DNA of 23,129 nt from CAIWXH01 sp964555675 (GTDB lineage: Bacteria; Chloroflexota; Chloroflexia; Chloroflexales; Chloroflexaceae): the NCBI GenBank assembly GCA_964555675.1, contig CAZKTU010000089.1, positions 1-23,129 of the forward strand. The letters run 5' to 3'. The position numbers and the translations under genes were made by a program. The notes below the pieces were generated by a model that saw only the letters and a program-made list of their open reading frames with translations, did no database searches and was not told the DNA's origin. Positions 8,176 to 16,027 of this stretch are shown piece after piece (the stretch's first letter is position 1; every line of letters starts with the position of its first letter).

Positions 8176-11061
8176 ATGTCCAACCAACTCGGCGCTCCAG
8201 CCTGGCCCGCAGGCGACCCCCTCTTCCACGAGGTCTGGGAGGCCTCTCTCGACGCGAAGGTGCTCTCCGACGGGGCGGGAATCGTGGTGCTCGCCAACCC
8301 GGCCTACTACCAGCTCTACGCCTTCAGCCCCGAGCAGGTTCTCGGCCACGAGTTCGCGATCATCTTTCCCGAGGCCGAGCGCGAGGCCGCGCGGGCCGGT
8401 TATCAGGCCGTCTTTCAGGCTGGCCAGCCGATCGAGAGCATCGAATCGACGGTCAGGCGCGGTGACGGCAGCGTCAGGGTCGTCGAGACCCGCGTGAGCT
8501 TCATCGTGCGCGCCGGCGAGCGCTATATGCTCTCGATGATCCGCGATATCACCGAGCGCAAGGCCACCGAGCAGCAGCTGCGCGAGGCCCAACAGCTCCT
8601 CGAGGCCGGCCAGCGCATGATGCACCTCGGCAGCTTCGAGGTCAGCTTCAAGACTAATCAGACCATCTGGTCCGACGAGGTCTTTCGCATCTACGGGCTG
8701 CCGCCCAGCCCCGAGCCCCTCGACAACCACGCCTTCATCTCCTACGCCCACCCCGACGATCGCCATCGTTTGCTGGAGAGCGCTCGTAGCTTCAGCGTCG
8801 ACCCGGTCTCGCGGCCGATCGAATATCGCATTCTCAGGCCCGACGGCGACATTCGCTCGCTCATCGCGATCCCCCGCCTCGAGTACGATCAGCACCAGCA
8901 GCCCGAGCGCATCATCGGCGCCGTGCTCGATGTCACGGATCTGCGCCGCCTCGAAGACGAGCGCGCCCGCCTCGCGGCTGTCCTCGAGGCATCGCCCGAC
9001 CCCGTCGGCATCGCCGACCCCGCGGGCTGGGTGCTCTATCTGAACCCCGCGGGCCGCCGGCTCCTTGGCCTCGACCACGAGGCGCCCCTGAGCGGGCTGC
9101 ATATCCGCGATATGTTCGACCCGTCCACCTTCCCGCGTATGCTAACCGAGGCCATCCCGGCCGCCGCCGCCCAGGGCATCTGGCGCGGCGAGAGCCTGCT
9201 GCGCTCCTACGATGGCCGCCTGCACCCCGTCTCCCAGGTGATCATCAGGCATACCGACGAGGCCGGCGCGATCACTCACTTCTCGACCCTGGTGCGCGAT
9301 ATCAGCGAGTTCAAGGCCGCCCAGAGCGCCATCGCCGAGCTCAATCGCTCGCTCGAGGCCCGTGTCGCCGAGCGCACCGCCCAGCTCGCCGAGACGGTGC
9401 AGGAGCTGCTGCAGGAGGTCTCGGCGCGCGCCGCGGTCCAGGCCGAGCTGCAGGCCGTGCTGCGGCTCCAGCGGACCATCCTGGCCAGCGCCAGCTACGC
9501 CATCATCGCGACGAGCCTCGACGGCACCATCGTCAGCTTCAACGCGGCCGCCGAGCGCCTGCTCGGCTATAGGGCCGACGAGGTGATCGGGCGCATGTCG
9601 CTCGTCAGCCTGCACGATCCCGACGAGCTGCGCGCCCGCACCGAAGACCTGGCCCGCATCCTTGGGTTCGGCCTCGACCTCGCCAACGGTATCCTGCACC
9701 CCGTCGTGATCGGCGAGCAACCCTACGAGGCCGAGTGGACCTACAGGCGCGCCGACGGCGGCACCCTGCCCGTGACGGTCTCGCTGACCACGCTGCGGGA
9801 CGAGGACGGCCAGCCCGAGGGCTTCCTGAGCATCGTCGCCGATATCAGCGAGCGCCGCGCCGCCGAAGAGGCCCTGCGCCGGGCCAACGCCGACATGGCC
9901 CGCGCCGCCCGGCTCAAAGACGAGTTCCTCGCCAACATGAGCCACGAGCTGCGCACGCCCCTCAATGCGATCCTCGGCCGCGCCGAGGTGCTGCAAGAGC
10001 AGGTCTACGGCCCGCTCAACGAGCAGCAGCAGCGCTCGGTCCATAGCATCGAGGAGAGCGGGCGCGACCTGCTCTCGCTGATCAACGATATCCTCGATAT
10101 CGCCAAGATCGAGGCCGGGCGGATCGAGCTGCAGCTCGAGCCCTGTGATGTCGTCGCCCTCAGCAGCGCGAGCATGCGCATGGTCAGCGAGGTCGCGCAG
10201 AAGAAGCGGATCGCGGTCAGCTTGCAGATTGACGGGCAGGTGAACCGCATTCTCGCCGATCAGCGCCGGCTCAAGCAGGTCCTGGTCAATTTGCTCTCCA
10301 ACGCCGTCAAGTTCACCCCGGCCGGCGGCGCCATCGGCCTCGAGGTCTGCAGCGACCCCGAGGCTTGCGAGGTGAGCTTCGCCGTCTTCGATACGGGCAT
10401 CGGGATCGACCCCGAGGATCAGCAGCGGCTGTTCCAGCCCTTCGTACAGATCGATAGCTCGCTCTCGCGCCAGTACGCCGGCACCGGCCTCGGGCTCAGC
10501 CTGGTCCATCGCCTGACCAGGATGCACGGCGGCCGGGTCGAGCTGCAGAGCGCCCCGGGCAAGGGCAGCCGCTTCACGGTCGTCCTGCCGTGGCAGGCCG
10601 CCACTCTGGCGCCCCCCCACGAGCCCCCTGCGGACTACGTGCCCCCTGTGCCCGACGAGCTCATCTCGACCGGCGCCCTCGTGCTGCTGGTGGACGATAG
10701 CTACGAGAATATCGAGCTGCTCCGCGAGTATCTCGAAGCCCTCCGCTACAGGGTCGCGGTGGTGCGCTCGGGCCTCGAGGCGCTGCAGGTCGCCCCGGTC
10801 ATCGACCCCGCCGTCGTCGTGATGGATATCCAGATGCCGGGGATCGACGGCCTCGAGACGATCAGGCGCCTCAGGGCCGCCCCCGCCACCGCCCGGCTGC
10901 CGATCATCGCCCTCACCGCCCTGGCCATGGTCGGCGACCGCGAGCGCTGTCTCGAGGCGGGGGCCAACGAGTATATCAGCAAGCCGGTCTCGCTGCGGGT
11001 GCTCGCCGGCCTGATCGCCCGCTACACCGTCGCGTCCGCCTCAGGCGCCGTCGGCCAATAG
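8176..11061 (+). CDS. Soluble multi-PAS hybrid sensor histidine kinase with C-terminal receiver domain
   Basis: The 961-residue protein contains four PAS-like domains in series (about 15-135, 145-260, 265-385 and 430-560; closing motifs DITERKA, DVTDLRR, DISEFKA and DISERRA). A coiled-coil linker sits between the third and fourth (about 385-425). The kinase core follows: HisKA with MSHELRTPLN (phospho-His590), N box NLLSNAVKF, G1 DTGIGI and G2 GTGLGLSL. A receiver domain ends the protein, with DD in LLVDDS, phospho-Asp884 in VVMDIQMPG and Lys in SKP. No membrane segment is seen, so the signal is cytoplasmic (redox, light, gas or metabolite are usual for PAS). The output partner is unknown, because no response regulator with an effector domain lies nearby. 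Confidence 0.93.
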   Translation: MSNQLGAPAWPAGDPLFHEVWEASLDAKVLSDGAGIVVLANPAYYQLYAFSPEQVLGHEFAIIFPEAEREAARAGYQAVFQAGQPIESIESTVRRGDGSVRVVETRVSFIVRAGERYMLSMIRDITERKATEQQLREAQQLLEAGQRMMHLGSFEVSFKTNQTIWSDEVFRIYGLPPSPEPLDNHAFISYAHPDDRHRLLESARSFSVDPVSRPIEYRILRPDGDIRSLIAIPRLEYDQHQQPERIIGAVLDVTDLRRLEDERARLAAVLEASPDPVGIADPAGWVLYLNPAGRRLLGLDHEAPLSGLHIRDMFDPSTFPRMLTEAIPAAAAQGIWRGESLLRSYDGRLHPVSQVIIRHTDEAGAITHFSTLVRDISEFKAAQSAIAELNRSLEARVAERTAQLAETVQELLQEVSARAAVQAELQAVLRLQRTILASASYAIIATSLDGTIVSFNAAAERLLGYRADEVIGRMSLVSLHDPDELRARTEDLARILGFGLDLANGILHPVVIGEQPYEAEWTYRRADGGTLPVTVSLTTLRDEDGQPEGFLSIVADISERRAAEEALRRANADMARAARLKDEFLANMSHELRTPLNAILGRAEVLQEQVYGPLNEQQQRSVHSIEESGRDLLSLINDILDIAKIEAGRIELQLEPCDVVALSSASMRMVSEVAQKKRIAVSLQIDGQVNRILADQRRLKQVLVNLLSNAVKFTPAGGAIGLEVCSDPEACEVSFAVFDTGIGIDPEDQQRLFQPFVQIDSSLSRQYAGTGLGLSLVHRLTRMHGGRVELQSAPGKGSRFTVVLPWQAATLAPPHEPPADYVPPVPDELISTGALVLLVDDSYENIELLREYLEALRYRVAVVRSGLEALQVAPVIDPAVVVMDIQMPGIDGLETIRRLRAAPATARLPIIALTALAMVGDRERCLEAGANEYISKPVSLRVLAGLIARYTVASASGAVGQ

Positions 11062-11068
11062 CTCCTTC

Positions 11069-11081
11069 GAGCCATGGGCTC
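11069..11081 (+). terminator. Small hairpin after the kinase gene
   Basis: GAGCC (11069-11073) and GGCTC (11077-11081) pair around ATG, eight bases after the stop. No T run follows, so it is a weak terminator candidate at best. Confidence 0.25.
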
Positions 11082-11139
11082 CGCCGCCGCCGCCGCGTCC
11101 GAATGGCTCCTTCTGTCAATGCCTCCGCCCGGGTCGCCA

Positions 11140-11148
11140 TGCTATGCT
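11140..11148 (+). promoter_or_regulatory. Candidate extended -10 promoter for the lectin-like gene
   Basis: TG at 11140-11141, one spacer base and TATGCT at 11143-11148 form an extended -10 motif about 50 bases before the start codon. No good -35 box is present at the usual distance. The gene may also be read from the kinase promoter. Confidence 0.35.
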
Positions 11149-11198
11149 CGACGCCGTGAGCACTGGTTTACCCGAGCGCGATGACACTGGAGGAGATC

Positions 11199-12323
11199 AT
11201 GGCCGGTCCTCTTGGCACCAATATTAAGTTCGCTGTAGCCAATAACGCCGACGGCAGGCTCGAGGCCTTCGCCCGCGGCGCCGATAACGCCCTCTACCAC
11301 CTCTGGCAGACCGTGCCCAATGGGCCCTGGTCGAGCTGGAGCAGCCTCGGCGGCGTCCTGACCAGCAACCCCGCCGCCGCGCGTAACGCCGACGGCCGGC
11401 TGAGCGTTTTCGTCATGGGCACTAACAATACGCTCTATATGAAGTCGCAGACCGCCCCCAACGGCGGCTGGTCCGACTGGGTCAACCTCGGCGGCCAGTT
11501 TCAGGACGAGCCTGTGGCGGTGAGCGCCCGCGGCCGCATCGCTGTGTTCGCCCGCGGCCTCGACGGCCAGCTGGCCTACAGGATGCAGCGTGACCTCAAC
11601 GGCCCCCTCGGCGACTGGCAGAGCCTCGGCGGCTTCGCCACCAGCGCCCCTGTGGTCGGCGTCCACGCCGACGGCCGCATGGAGGTGATCGTCCGCGGCA
11701 CCGAGAGCAGCGTCTACCTACAGCGCGAGACCAACACCGGCTTCCGCGGCGTCTGGACCAACCTCGGCGGCATCGTCACCAGCTACATGGCCCTTGGCTA
11801 CCACGCCGATGGGCGCATGGCCCTCTTCGCTCGCGGCAGCAACATGGGCCTCTATGTGAAGTCGCAGCAGGTCGCCGGCGGCAACTACGGCGAGTGGGTG
11901 AACCTGGGCGGCCACCTGACCAGCAACCCCGCCGTGGCGCGCTACAGCGACGGCCGCCTGGCCGTCTTCGTCCGCGGCGGCAACGGCGCCCTCTACCAGA
12001 TCCAGCAGCGCAGCGCCAACGGCCCCTGGATCGAGTGGCGCTCCCACGGCGGCTACCTCACCAACAACCCCGCCACCGGCGTCCAGGCCGACGGCCGCCA
12101 GGCGGTCTTCGTCCAGGGTACCGCCGACGTCGCCTACTACTCCAGCCAGGTCGCCCTCACCAGCGGCTGGTCGGGCTGGGTCATCCTCGAGCGCGGCCGC
12201 TCGGTGCTCGGCAGCGCCATGAAGGCCCTGGCCGTGGGCGACGCCGACCCCGCCCCCGTGCCCGGCGAGGACATTATGCCCGAGCTTCCCGCGGGCACGC
12301 CCGTCCCCGACCTGGCCGAGTAG
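11199..12323 (+). CDS. PLL-like seven-bladed beta-propeller protein (putative lectin)
   Basis: The 374-residue protein is built almost wholly of seven repeats of about 47 residues. Each has a core DGRLxVFxRGxDNxLYxxxQ...GxWSxWxxLGG followed by a T-S-N-P turn. This matches the PLL (Photorhabdus lectin) type of propeller, where blade clefts bind fucose or other sugars. Seven repeats give one full propeller. A Pro-rich tail of about 35 residues follows. No signal peptide or anchor is visible, so it is either cytoplasmic or leaves by a non-classical route. GGAGGAG at 11189-11195 points to ATG 11199; an in-frame ATG at 11181 would lie upstream of that site. Sugar binding is a family-based inference; the individual binding residues were not checked. 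Confidence 0.82.
   Translation: MAGPLGTNIKFAVANNADGRLEAFARGADNALYHLWQTVPNGPWSSWSSLGGVLTSNPAAARNADGRLSVFVMGTNNTLYMKSQTAPNGGWSDWVNLGGQFQDEPVAVSARGRIAVFARGLDGQLAYRMQRDLNGPLGDWQSLGGFATSAPVVGVHADGRMEVIVRGTESSVYLQRETNTGFRGVWTNLGGIVTSYMALGYHADGRMALFARGSNMGLYVKSQQVAGGNYGEWVNLGGHLTSNPAVARYSDGRLAVFVRGGNGALYQIQQRSANGPWIEWRSHGGYLTNNPATGVQADGRQAVFVQGTADVAYYSSQVALTSGWSGWVILERGRSVLGSAMKALAVGDADPAPVPGEDIMPELPAGTPVPDLAE
11229..12198 (+). repeat. Seven tandem ~141-bp coding repeats (propeller blades)
   Basis: The DGR motif recurs about every 141 bases (for example GAC at 11250 and 11391). Blades 2, 5 and 6 are closest to one another at the protein level; blade 3 has a shorter insert region (ARGRIAVFARG), and the last ends in VILERG rather than LGG. 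Confidence 0.8.
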
Positions 12324-12342
12324 ACCACGCCATGATCGAAGA

Positions 12343-12369
12343 GGCGCGGGGGCCGCAGGCCCTCGCGCC
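12343..12369. terminator. Strong hairpin between convergent genes (bidirectional terminator candidate)
   Basis: Arms 12343-12354 and 12358-12369 form a 12-bp stem with one G-T pair and a GCA loop. It lies between the stop of the lectin-like gene (12323) and the stop of the opposite-strand gene (12374). T runs on both sides are poor, so it may be a terminator of the weak-tail kind or an RNA-stabilising end. Confidence 0.55.
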
Positions 12370-12373
12370 GCTG

Positions 12374-12967
12374 TTATGCTCGCCGCGTCCAGCCGAGATA
12401 GACCCCGGCGCCGATCAGCAGCAGGGGCAGCCAGACCATCGAGGCCGCGAAGAAGGTCGGCAGGTTGGCGACGGCGATGATCACCCCCACCGCGAACAGA
12501 ATCACCGCCGGGATGACCGGCCATACGCTGCGCTGGCCGAACATAGCCCCGCCCAAGACGTAGATGGTGAGGAAGCCCAGGGCCAGCCCCCAGAGCACCG
12601 AGACGCCGTCGGTCAGGTCGGCGAAGGTGACCCCGACGCTCAGCCCCGCCAGGATGCTGGCCGGAATGATCAGCCCGTAGATGTGCCGCCAGAAGCCGAA
12701 GAAGTAGAAGACCGAGGCGATCGTCAGCAGGATCATGCCGCCGGTGATCTCGAGCGACTGCGACCCGAGGCGCAACAGCAGCATCGCGACGCCGATCGCC
12801 ACCAGGGCCAGCCCGGTGATGTTCGGTCTGCTCTGCATGGTCGGCAGGCTGCTCGCGGCGGGGCCGGCCTCGGCCGGCAAGCTCAGGTGCTGGGTGGCCA
12901 TACCGGCCGACGAGCGCTCCGCCGTGCGGGCCCGCTCGGTGTCCTGCTCGTTATAGTTCTCGCTCAT
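12374..12967 (-). CDS. Six-helix integral membrane protein of unknown function
   Basis: The 197-residue protein has a hydrophilic N-terminus of about 48 residues, rich in Glu, Ser and Ala, and then six hydrophobic helices (about 50-67, 74-91, 96-114, 122-141, 148-167 and 174-193). It ends in GWTRRA. The helix pairs (IGVAMLLLRLG..., VILFAVGVIIAVANL) recall the LiaF/DUF5668-type membrane helices, but no diagnostic motif is present. ATG 12967 has GGGAGGAA at 12971-12978, a strong site. It lies 94 bases downstream of the ABC ATPase gene on the same strand and could be the last gene of that unit or have its own promoter. No function is assigned. Confidence 0.75.
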   Translation of the reverse strand: MSENYNEQDTERARTAERSSAGMATQHLSLPAEAGPAASSLPTMQSRPNITGLALVAIGVAMLLLRLGSQSLEITGGMILLTIASVFYFFGFWRHIYGLIIPASILAGLSVGVTFADLTDGVSVLWGLALGFLTIYVLGGAMFGQRSVWPVIPAVILFAVGVIIAVANLPTFFAASMVWLPLLLIGAGVYLGWTRRA

Positions 12968-13049
12968 GCGTTCCTCCCTATGCCTCTCATCTGCGCTTAA
13001 TCCTACGACGCAGGGCCGGATGGGAGTGTTGCGTGAAGATTCAGTTTAG

Positions 13050-13055
13050 ATTGTA
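13050..13055 (-). promoter_or_regulatory. Possible -10 box before the six-helix protein gene
   Basis: On the - strand TACAAT appears in an AT-rich patch directly after the ABC ATPase stop codon. No matching -35 box is evident, so an independent promoter for the 12374-12967 gene is only a possibility. Confidence 0.25.
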
Positions 13056-13061
13056 AAGCGT

Positions 13062-14030
13062 TTAGATCGAGCGGTCGGTCACCCGCAGGAAGATCTCCTC
13101 CAGGTCGCTCACCTGGCCGGCGAAGTGGCTGATCGCCAGGCCGCCCGCGACCAGGCTGGCGAGCAGCGCGCTGGCCGCCCGGTCGTCGCCGTCGAAGTCG
13201 ATCAGCAGCTGCGGCGGGTCGCCCTCGGGCAGGGCGCGGGCCTCGAGGACGTGGGGCTGGCCCGTGACCAGGGCCGCCGCCGCGCCCAGGGCCGCCGCCA
13301 TGTCGCCGTCGTCGCCGGCCAGCAGGTGGACCTCGAAGATCCGGTGGGGCTGCAGCGAGCGCATGATCGTCGCCACATCGCCCGAGGCCAGCAGGTTGCC
13401 CCCCTCGATGATCCCGATATGGGTGCACATCTCGGCCAGCTCGGTCAGGATGTGCGAGCTGATCATGATCGTCTTGCCCATACTGCGCAGCTCCTTGAGC
13501 AGCTCGCGCAGCTCGACCCGGGCCCGTGGGTCGAGGCCGCTGGCCGGCTCGTCGAGGATGAGCAGGGCCGGGTCGTGGATCATGGTCCGGGCCAGGCTCA
13601 GGCGCTGCTTCATGCCGCGCGAGAGGCCCATCACATCCTCGTCCTTCTTGTGGCTCAGGTCGACCAGGGCCAGCAGGTCGTCGATCAGCTTCGCGCGTCG
13701 CGCCAGCGGCACATCGTAGGCGGCCGCGAAGAAATCGAGGTACTCGGACGACTTCATGTTGTCGTAGACGCCGAAGAAGTCGGGCATGAAGCCCACCTGC
13801 CGGCGCACCGCGGCCCGCTCGCTCACCACCGCGTGCCCGGCCACGTAGGCCTCGCCGCTGCTCGGCAGCAGCAGGGTGGTCAGGATGCGCATGGTCGTGG
13901 TCTTGCCCGCCCCGTTCGGCCCGATGAAGCCGTAGATCGCCCCCTGGGGCACGCTCAGGTTGAGGCGGTTCAGCGCCAGGGTGCCGCCATAGTGGCGGGT
14001 CAGGTCTTTCGTCTCGACAATCGCAGTCAT
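13062..14030 (-). CDS. ABC transporter ATP-binding protein (CcmA/NatA-type)
   Basis: The 322-residue ATPase has Walker A GPNGAGKT (37-44), signature LSRGM (136-140), Walker B LLILDEP (157-162, Glu161 as catalytic base) and the H-loop His193 in ISSH. The C-terminal extension of about 90 residues is usual for exporters and ABC-2-type systems. Q-loop sequence GFMPDFFGVYDNM is typical of the ABC-2/NatA group. It starts 24 bases after the exported 636-residue protein, so the two are likely co-translated and work together. No permease gene is adjacent on either side, which is unusual; the membrane half may be encoded elsewhere. The substrate is unknown. Confidence 0.92.
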   Translation of the reverse strand: MTAIVETKDLTRHYGGTLALNRLNLSVPQGAIYGFIGPNGAGKTTTMRILTTLLLPSSGEAYVAGHAVVSERAAVRRQVGFMPDFFGVYDNMKSSEYLDFFAAAYDVPLARRAKLIDDLLALVDLSHKKDEDVMGLSRGMKQRLSLARTMIHDPALLILDEPASGLDPRARVELRELLKELRSMGKTIMISSHILTELAEMCTHIGIIEGGNLLASGDVATIMRSLQPHRIFEVHLLAGDDGDMAAALGAAAALVTGQPHVLEARALPEGDPPQLLIDFDGDDRAASALLASLVAGGLAISHFAGQVSDLEEIFLRVTDRSI

Positions 14031-14054
14031 TGCAGCCGCCTCACGCCTCGCGCC

Positions 14055-15965
14055 TCACTGGCCCAGCCTGATAATATAGAGCGTCTCGCCCTGGCCTCGC
14101 CCGACCTCGCCGTCGATCTGCGTCGACCCCGTCGTCGTGGGCGCCCAGCCGAGCAGATAGACGCCGTCGAGCTCGGGGATGCCCTTCTCGCCCTGGAAGG
14201 TCGGCCCGCCCCGCGTGAAGCGGTCGTAGCCGAAGAGGTTGTTCAGCACCTGCCCGCGGTTGATCACCCCGCTCGCGCCCGGCGTGACCTGGTCGGGGAA
14301 GTTCTGGGCATTGGCCCGCAGGTCGACCGTGGCCGCGTCCCCCGGGCTCAGGTCCCCCAGCTCCTGGGCCGAGGCCCCGTAGACGACCATGGCGTCGCGC
14401 AGGGTGACGTCGCCCGCGAGCCGCACCTCGCCCTGCACCCCGGCGGCCGGGTCGACCTGCAGGGCGCTGCTCACCTCGGGCGGTTGGTTCGCCGGCGTCT
14501 CGACCAGCAGGGTGCGCAGGGCCGAGACGTCGATCAGCAGCTCGCGCACCCCCGTGGTCGCGCCGTCGCTGGTCACCGTCTCGTTCTGCAGCTGGAAGCT
14601 CTCGAAGGTGCCCGGGGTCACCAGGGCCGCCGGGTCGAAGTCGAGCCTGTAGCTGCGCCGCTGGGGCGAGAAGACCGCGTTGAAGACAGTGGTCTGGCCG
14701 CCCGCGCTGCCCTCGAAGCTCTGGATGATCGCCAGCTCGGTGAGTTGGGCGCTGGTTCCGCGCAGGGCGAAGCTCGCGCCATAGGCCACGGCCGTGAAGC
14801 CCACGACCAGCAGCGGCGTGGTCACCCAGGCCAGTTCGACCCGCCGCAGGCGGCGCAGCAGCAGAAAGTTCAGCGGCCCGACCACGCCAATATAGATCGC
14901 CATCAGCAGCAGCATCAGGCCCGGCGAGGGCAGCCTGAGGGCCGGCAGCTCGAGGGCGTCGCGCAGCAGGTTCTCGCTGCGCCAGCGAAACGACGCGCCA
15001 ATATCCATGCGCGGCGTCAGCTGCAGCACCTGCACCCACAGGTCGGCCTCGCCGTCCCAGGCCCGCAGGGCCGCCAGGTCGAAGGCGGCAAAGACGACCT
15101 GGCCCGCCCCTCGCTCCCAGACGGTCAGCAGGCCGTCGCCGTCGAGGCTGCGGGCGCCCGGGCGCGGCGTGACCGCGTTGGCGGTCGTCGCCGGCAGGGT
15201 CGCGGCCAGGTCGTCGCGCGAAGCCAGGACGCCGAGGCCGTCGGTCGCGACGTCGGGCCGCAGCGCGCCGACCTCGACGGGCAAGAGCGCGGCCAGGCCC
15301 GGCGTCGTCTGCTCGGCCCGCGGCCCGCCGCCCACAATCAGTTGCCCGCCCAGTTGCACCCACAGGGCCAGGGCCGCCCGCTGCCCCTCGCTCAGGTCGG
15401 CGGTCGCCAGGTCGTGGACGATAATCGTATCGAGGCCCGCCAGCACCGCGGCGTCGTCGGGCAGCATGGCCGGGTCGAGCCGAATCACCGTCGTGAGGGT
15501 GTTCGGGGCCACCGTGGCCGCGCCCAGGCTGTTGAGCAGGCTCGGGTCGGCGCTGATGACACCGATGGCCACCTCCTCGGGGTTGATCGGCGCAAGGCGC
15601 ACGGGCGCCCGCGCCAGCTCGGCGCCATTCGCCAGCACCGCTACTCGCGCCGAGCGGCTGTCCGTGCCGCTCACCACCGGCAGGGCGATCGCCTTGCGCG
15701 CGCCGCGCGGCAGGTCGAGCTCGTACTGGAAGCTCGGCTGACCCTCGCCCGCGAAGCTCCAGGCGATCAGGCCCCGCGTATCGGGCCCATCGTTCGCGAC
15801 CACGATCGTCGTGGGGAACCAGTGGCCGACCCGGAAGCGGCCCTCGCCATCGTAGCCCGCCCGCACCTCGACCGTCACCGGCGGCTGCTCCTGGGCGCGG
15901 GTTGGTGCGGCAGAGAGCCCCGCGCAGAGCAGGGCCAACAGGGCCAGCAGGGGCCGCAGATTCAC
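14055..15965 (-). CDS. Exported membrane-anchored protein linked to the ABC ATPase, unknown function
   Basis: The 636-residue protein begins with a signal peptide (LRPLLALLALLCAGLSAAPTRA, cleavage likely near residue 24). A large extracytoplasmic domain follows, with a GATase-like core that includes GLDTIIVHDLATADLSEGQRAALALWVQLGGQLIVGGG in pieces. Two helices lie at about 352-374 and 381-402. A second extracytoplasmic domain then runs to the end. Chloroflexota genomes commonly pair such proteins with ABC ATPases, recalling the GldG/auxiliary arrangement. The start is GTG 15965 with GGAGA at 15973-15977; a competing ATG at 15979 stops after five codons. It may act as an envelope partner of the ATPase, but this is inferred only from gene order. 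Confidence 0.75.
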   Translation of the reverse strand: MNLRPLLALLALLCAGLSAAPTRAQEQPPVTVEVRAGYDGEGRFRVGHWFPTTIVVANDGPDTRGLIAWSFAGEGQPSFQYELDLPRGARKAIALPVVSGTDSRSARVAVLANGAELARAPVRLAPINPEEVAIGVISADPSLLNSLGAATVAPNTLTTVIRLDPAMLPDDAAVLAGLDTIIVHDLATADLSEGQRAALALWVQLGGQLIVGGGPRAEQTTPGLAALLPVEVGALRPDVATDGLGVLASRDDLAATLPATTANAVTPRPGARSLDGDGLLTVWERGAGQVVFAAFDLAALRAWDGEADLWVQVLQLTPRMDIGASFRWRSENLLRDALELPALRLPSPGLMLLLMAIYIGVVGPLNFLLLRRLRRVELAWVTTPLLVVGFTAVAYGASFALRGTSAQLTELAIIQSFEGSAGGQTTVFNAVFSPQRRSYRLDFDPAALVTPGTFESFQLQNETVTSDGATTGVRELLIDVSALRTLLVETPANQPPEVSSALQVDPAAGVQGEVRLAGDVTLRDAMVVYGASAQELGDLSPGDAATVDLRANAQNFPDQVTPGASGVINRGQVLNNLFGYDRFTRGGPTFQGEKGIPELDGVYLLGWAPTTTGSTQIDGEVGRGQGETLYIIRLGQ

Positions 15966-16027
15966 AGGGGGGTCTCCATAGAACGGACGCCTGGTGGGGC
16001 GCGTGAGCAGAGCTGGAGGGGCGCGCG

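Noticed and set aside
4139..10870. Apparent preference for AGG arginine codons after codons ending in C (TAC-AGG, ATC-AGG, CTC-AGG)
   Set aside because: Considered as avoidance of a CCGG-type site, but ATCCGG, GTCCGG and TACCGG all occur in the same genes, so no avoidance is shown.
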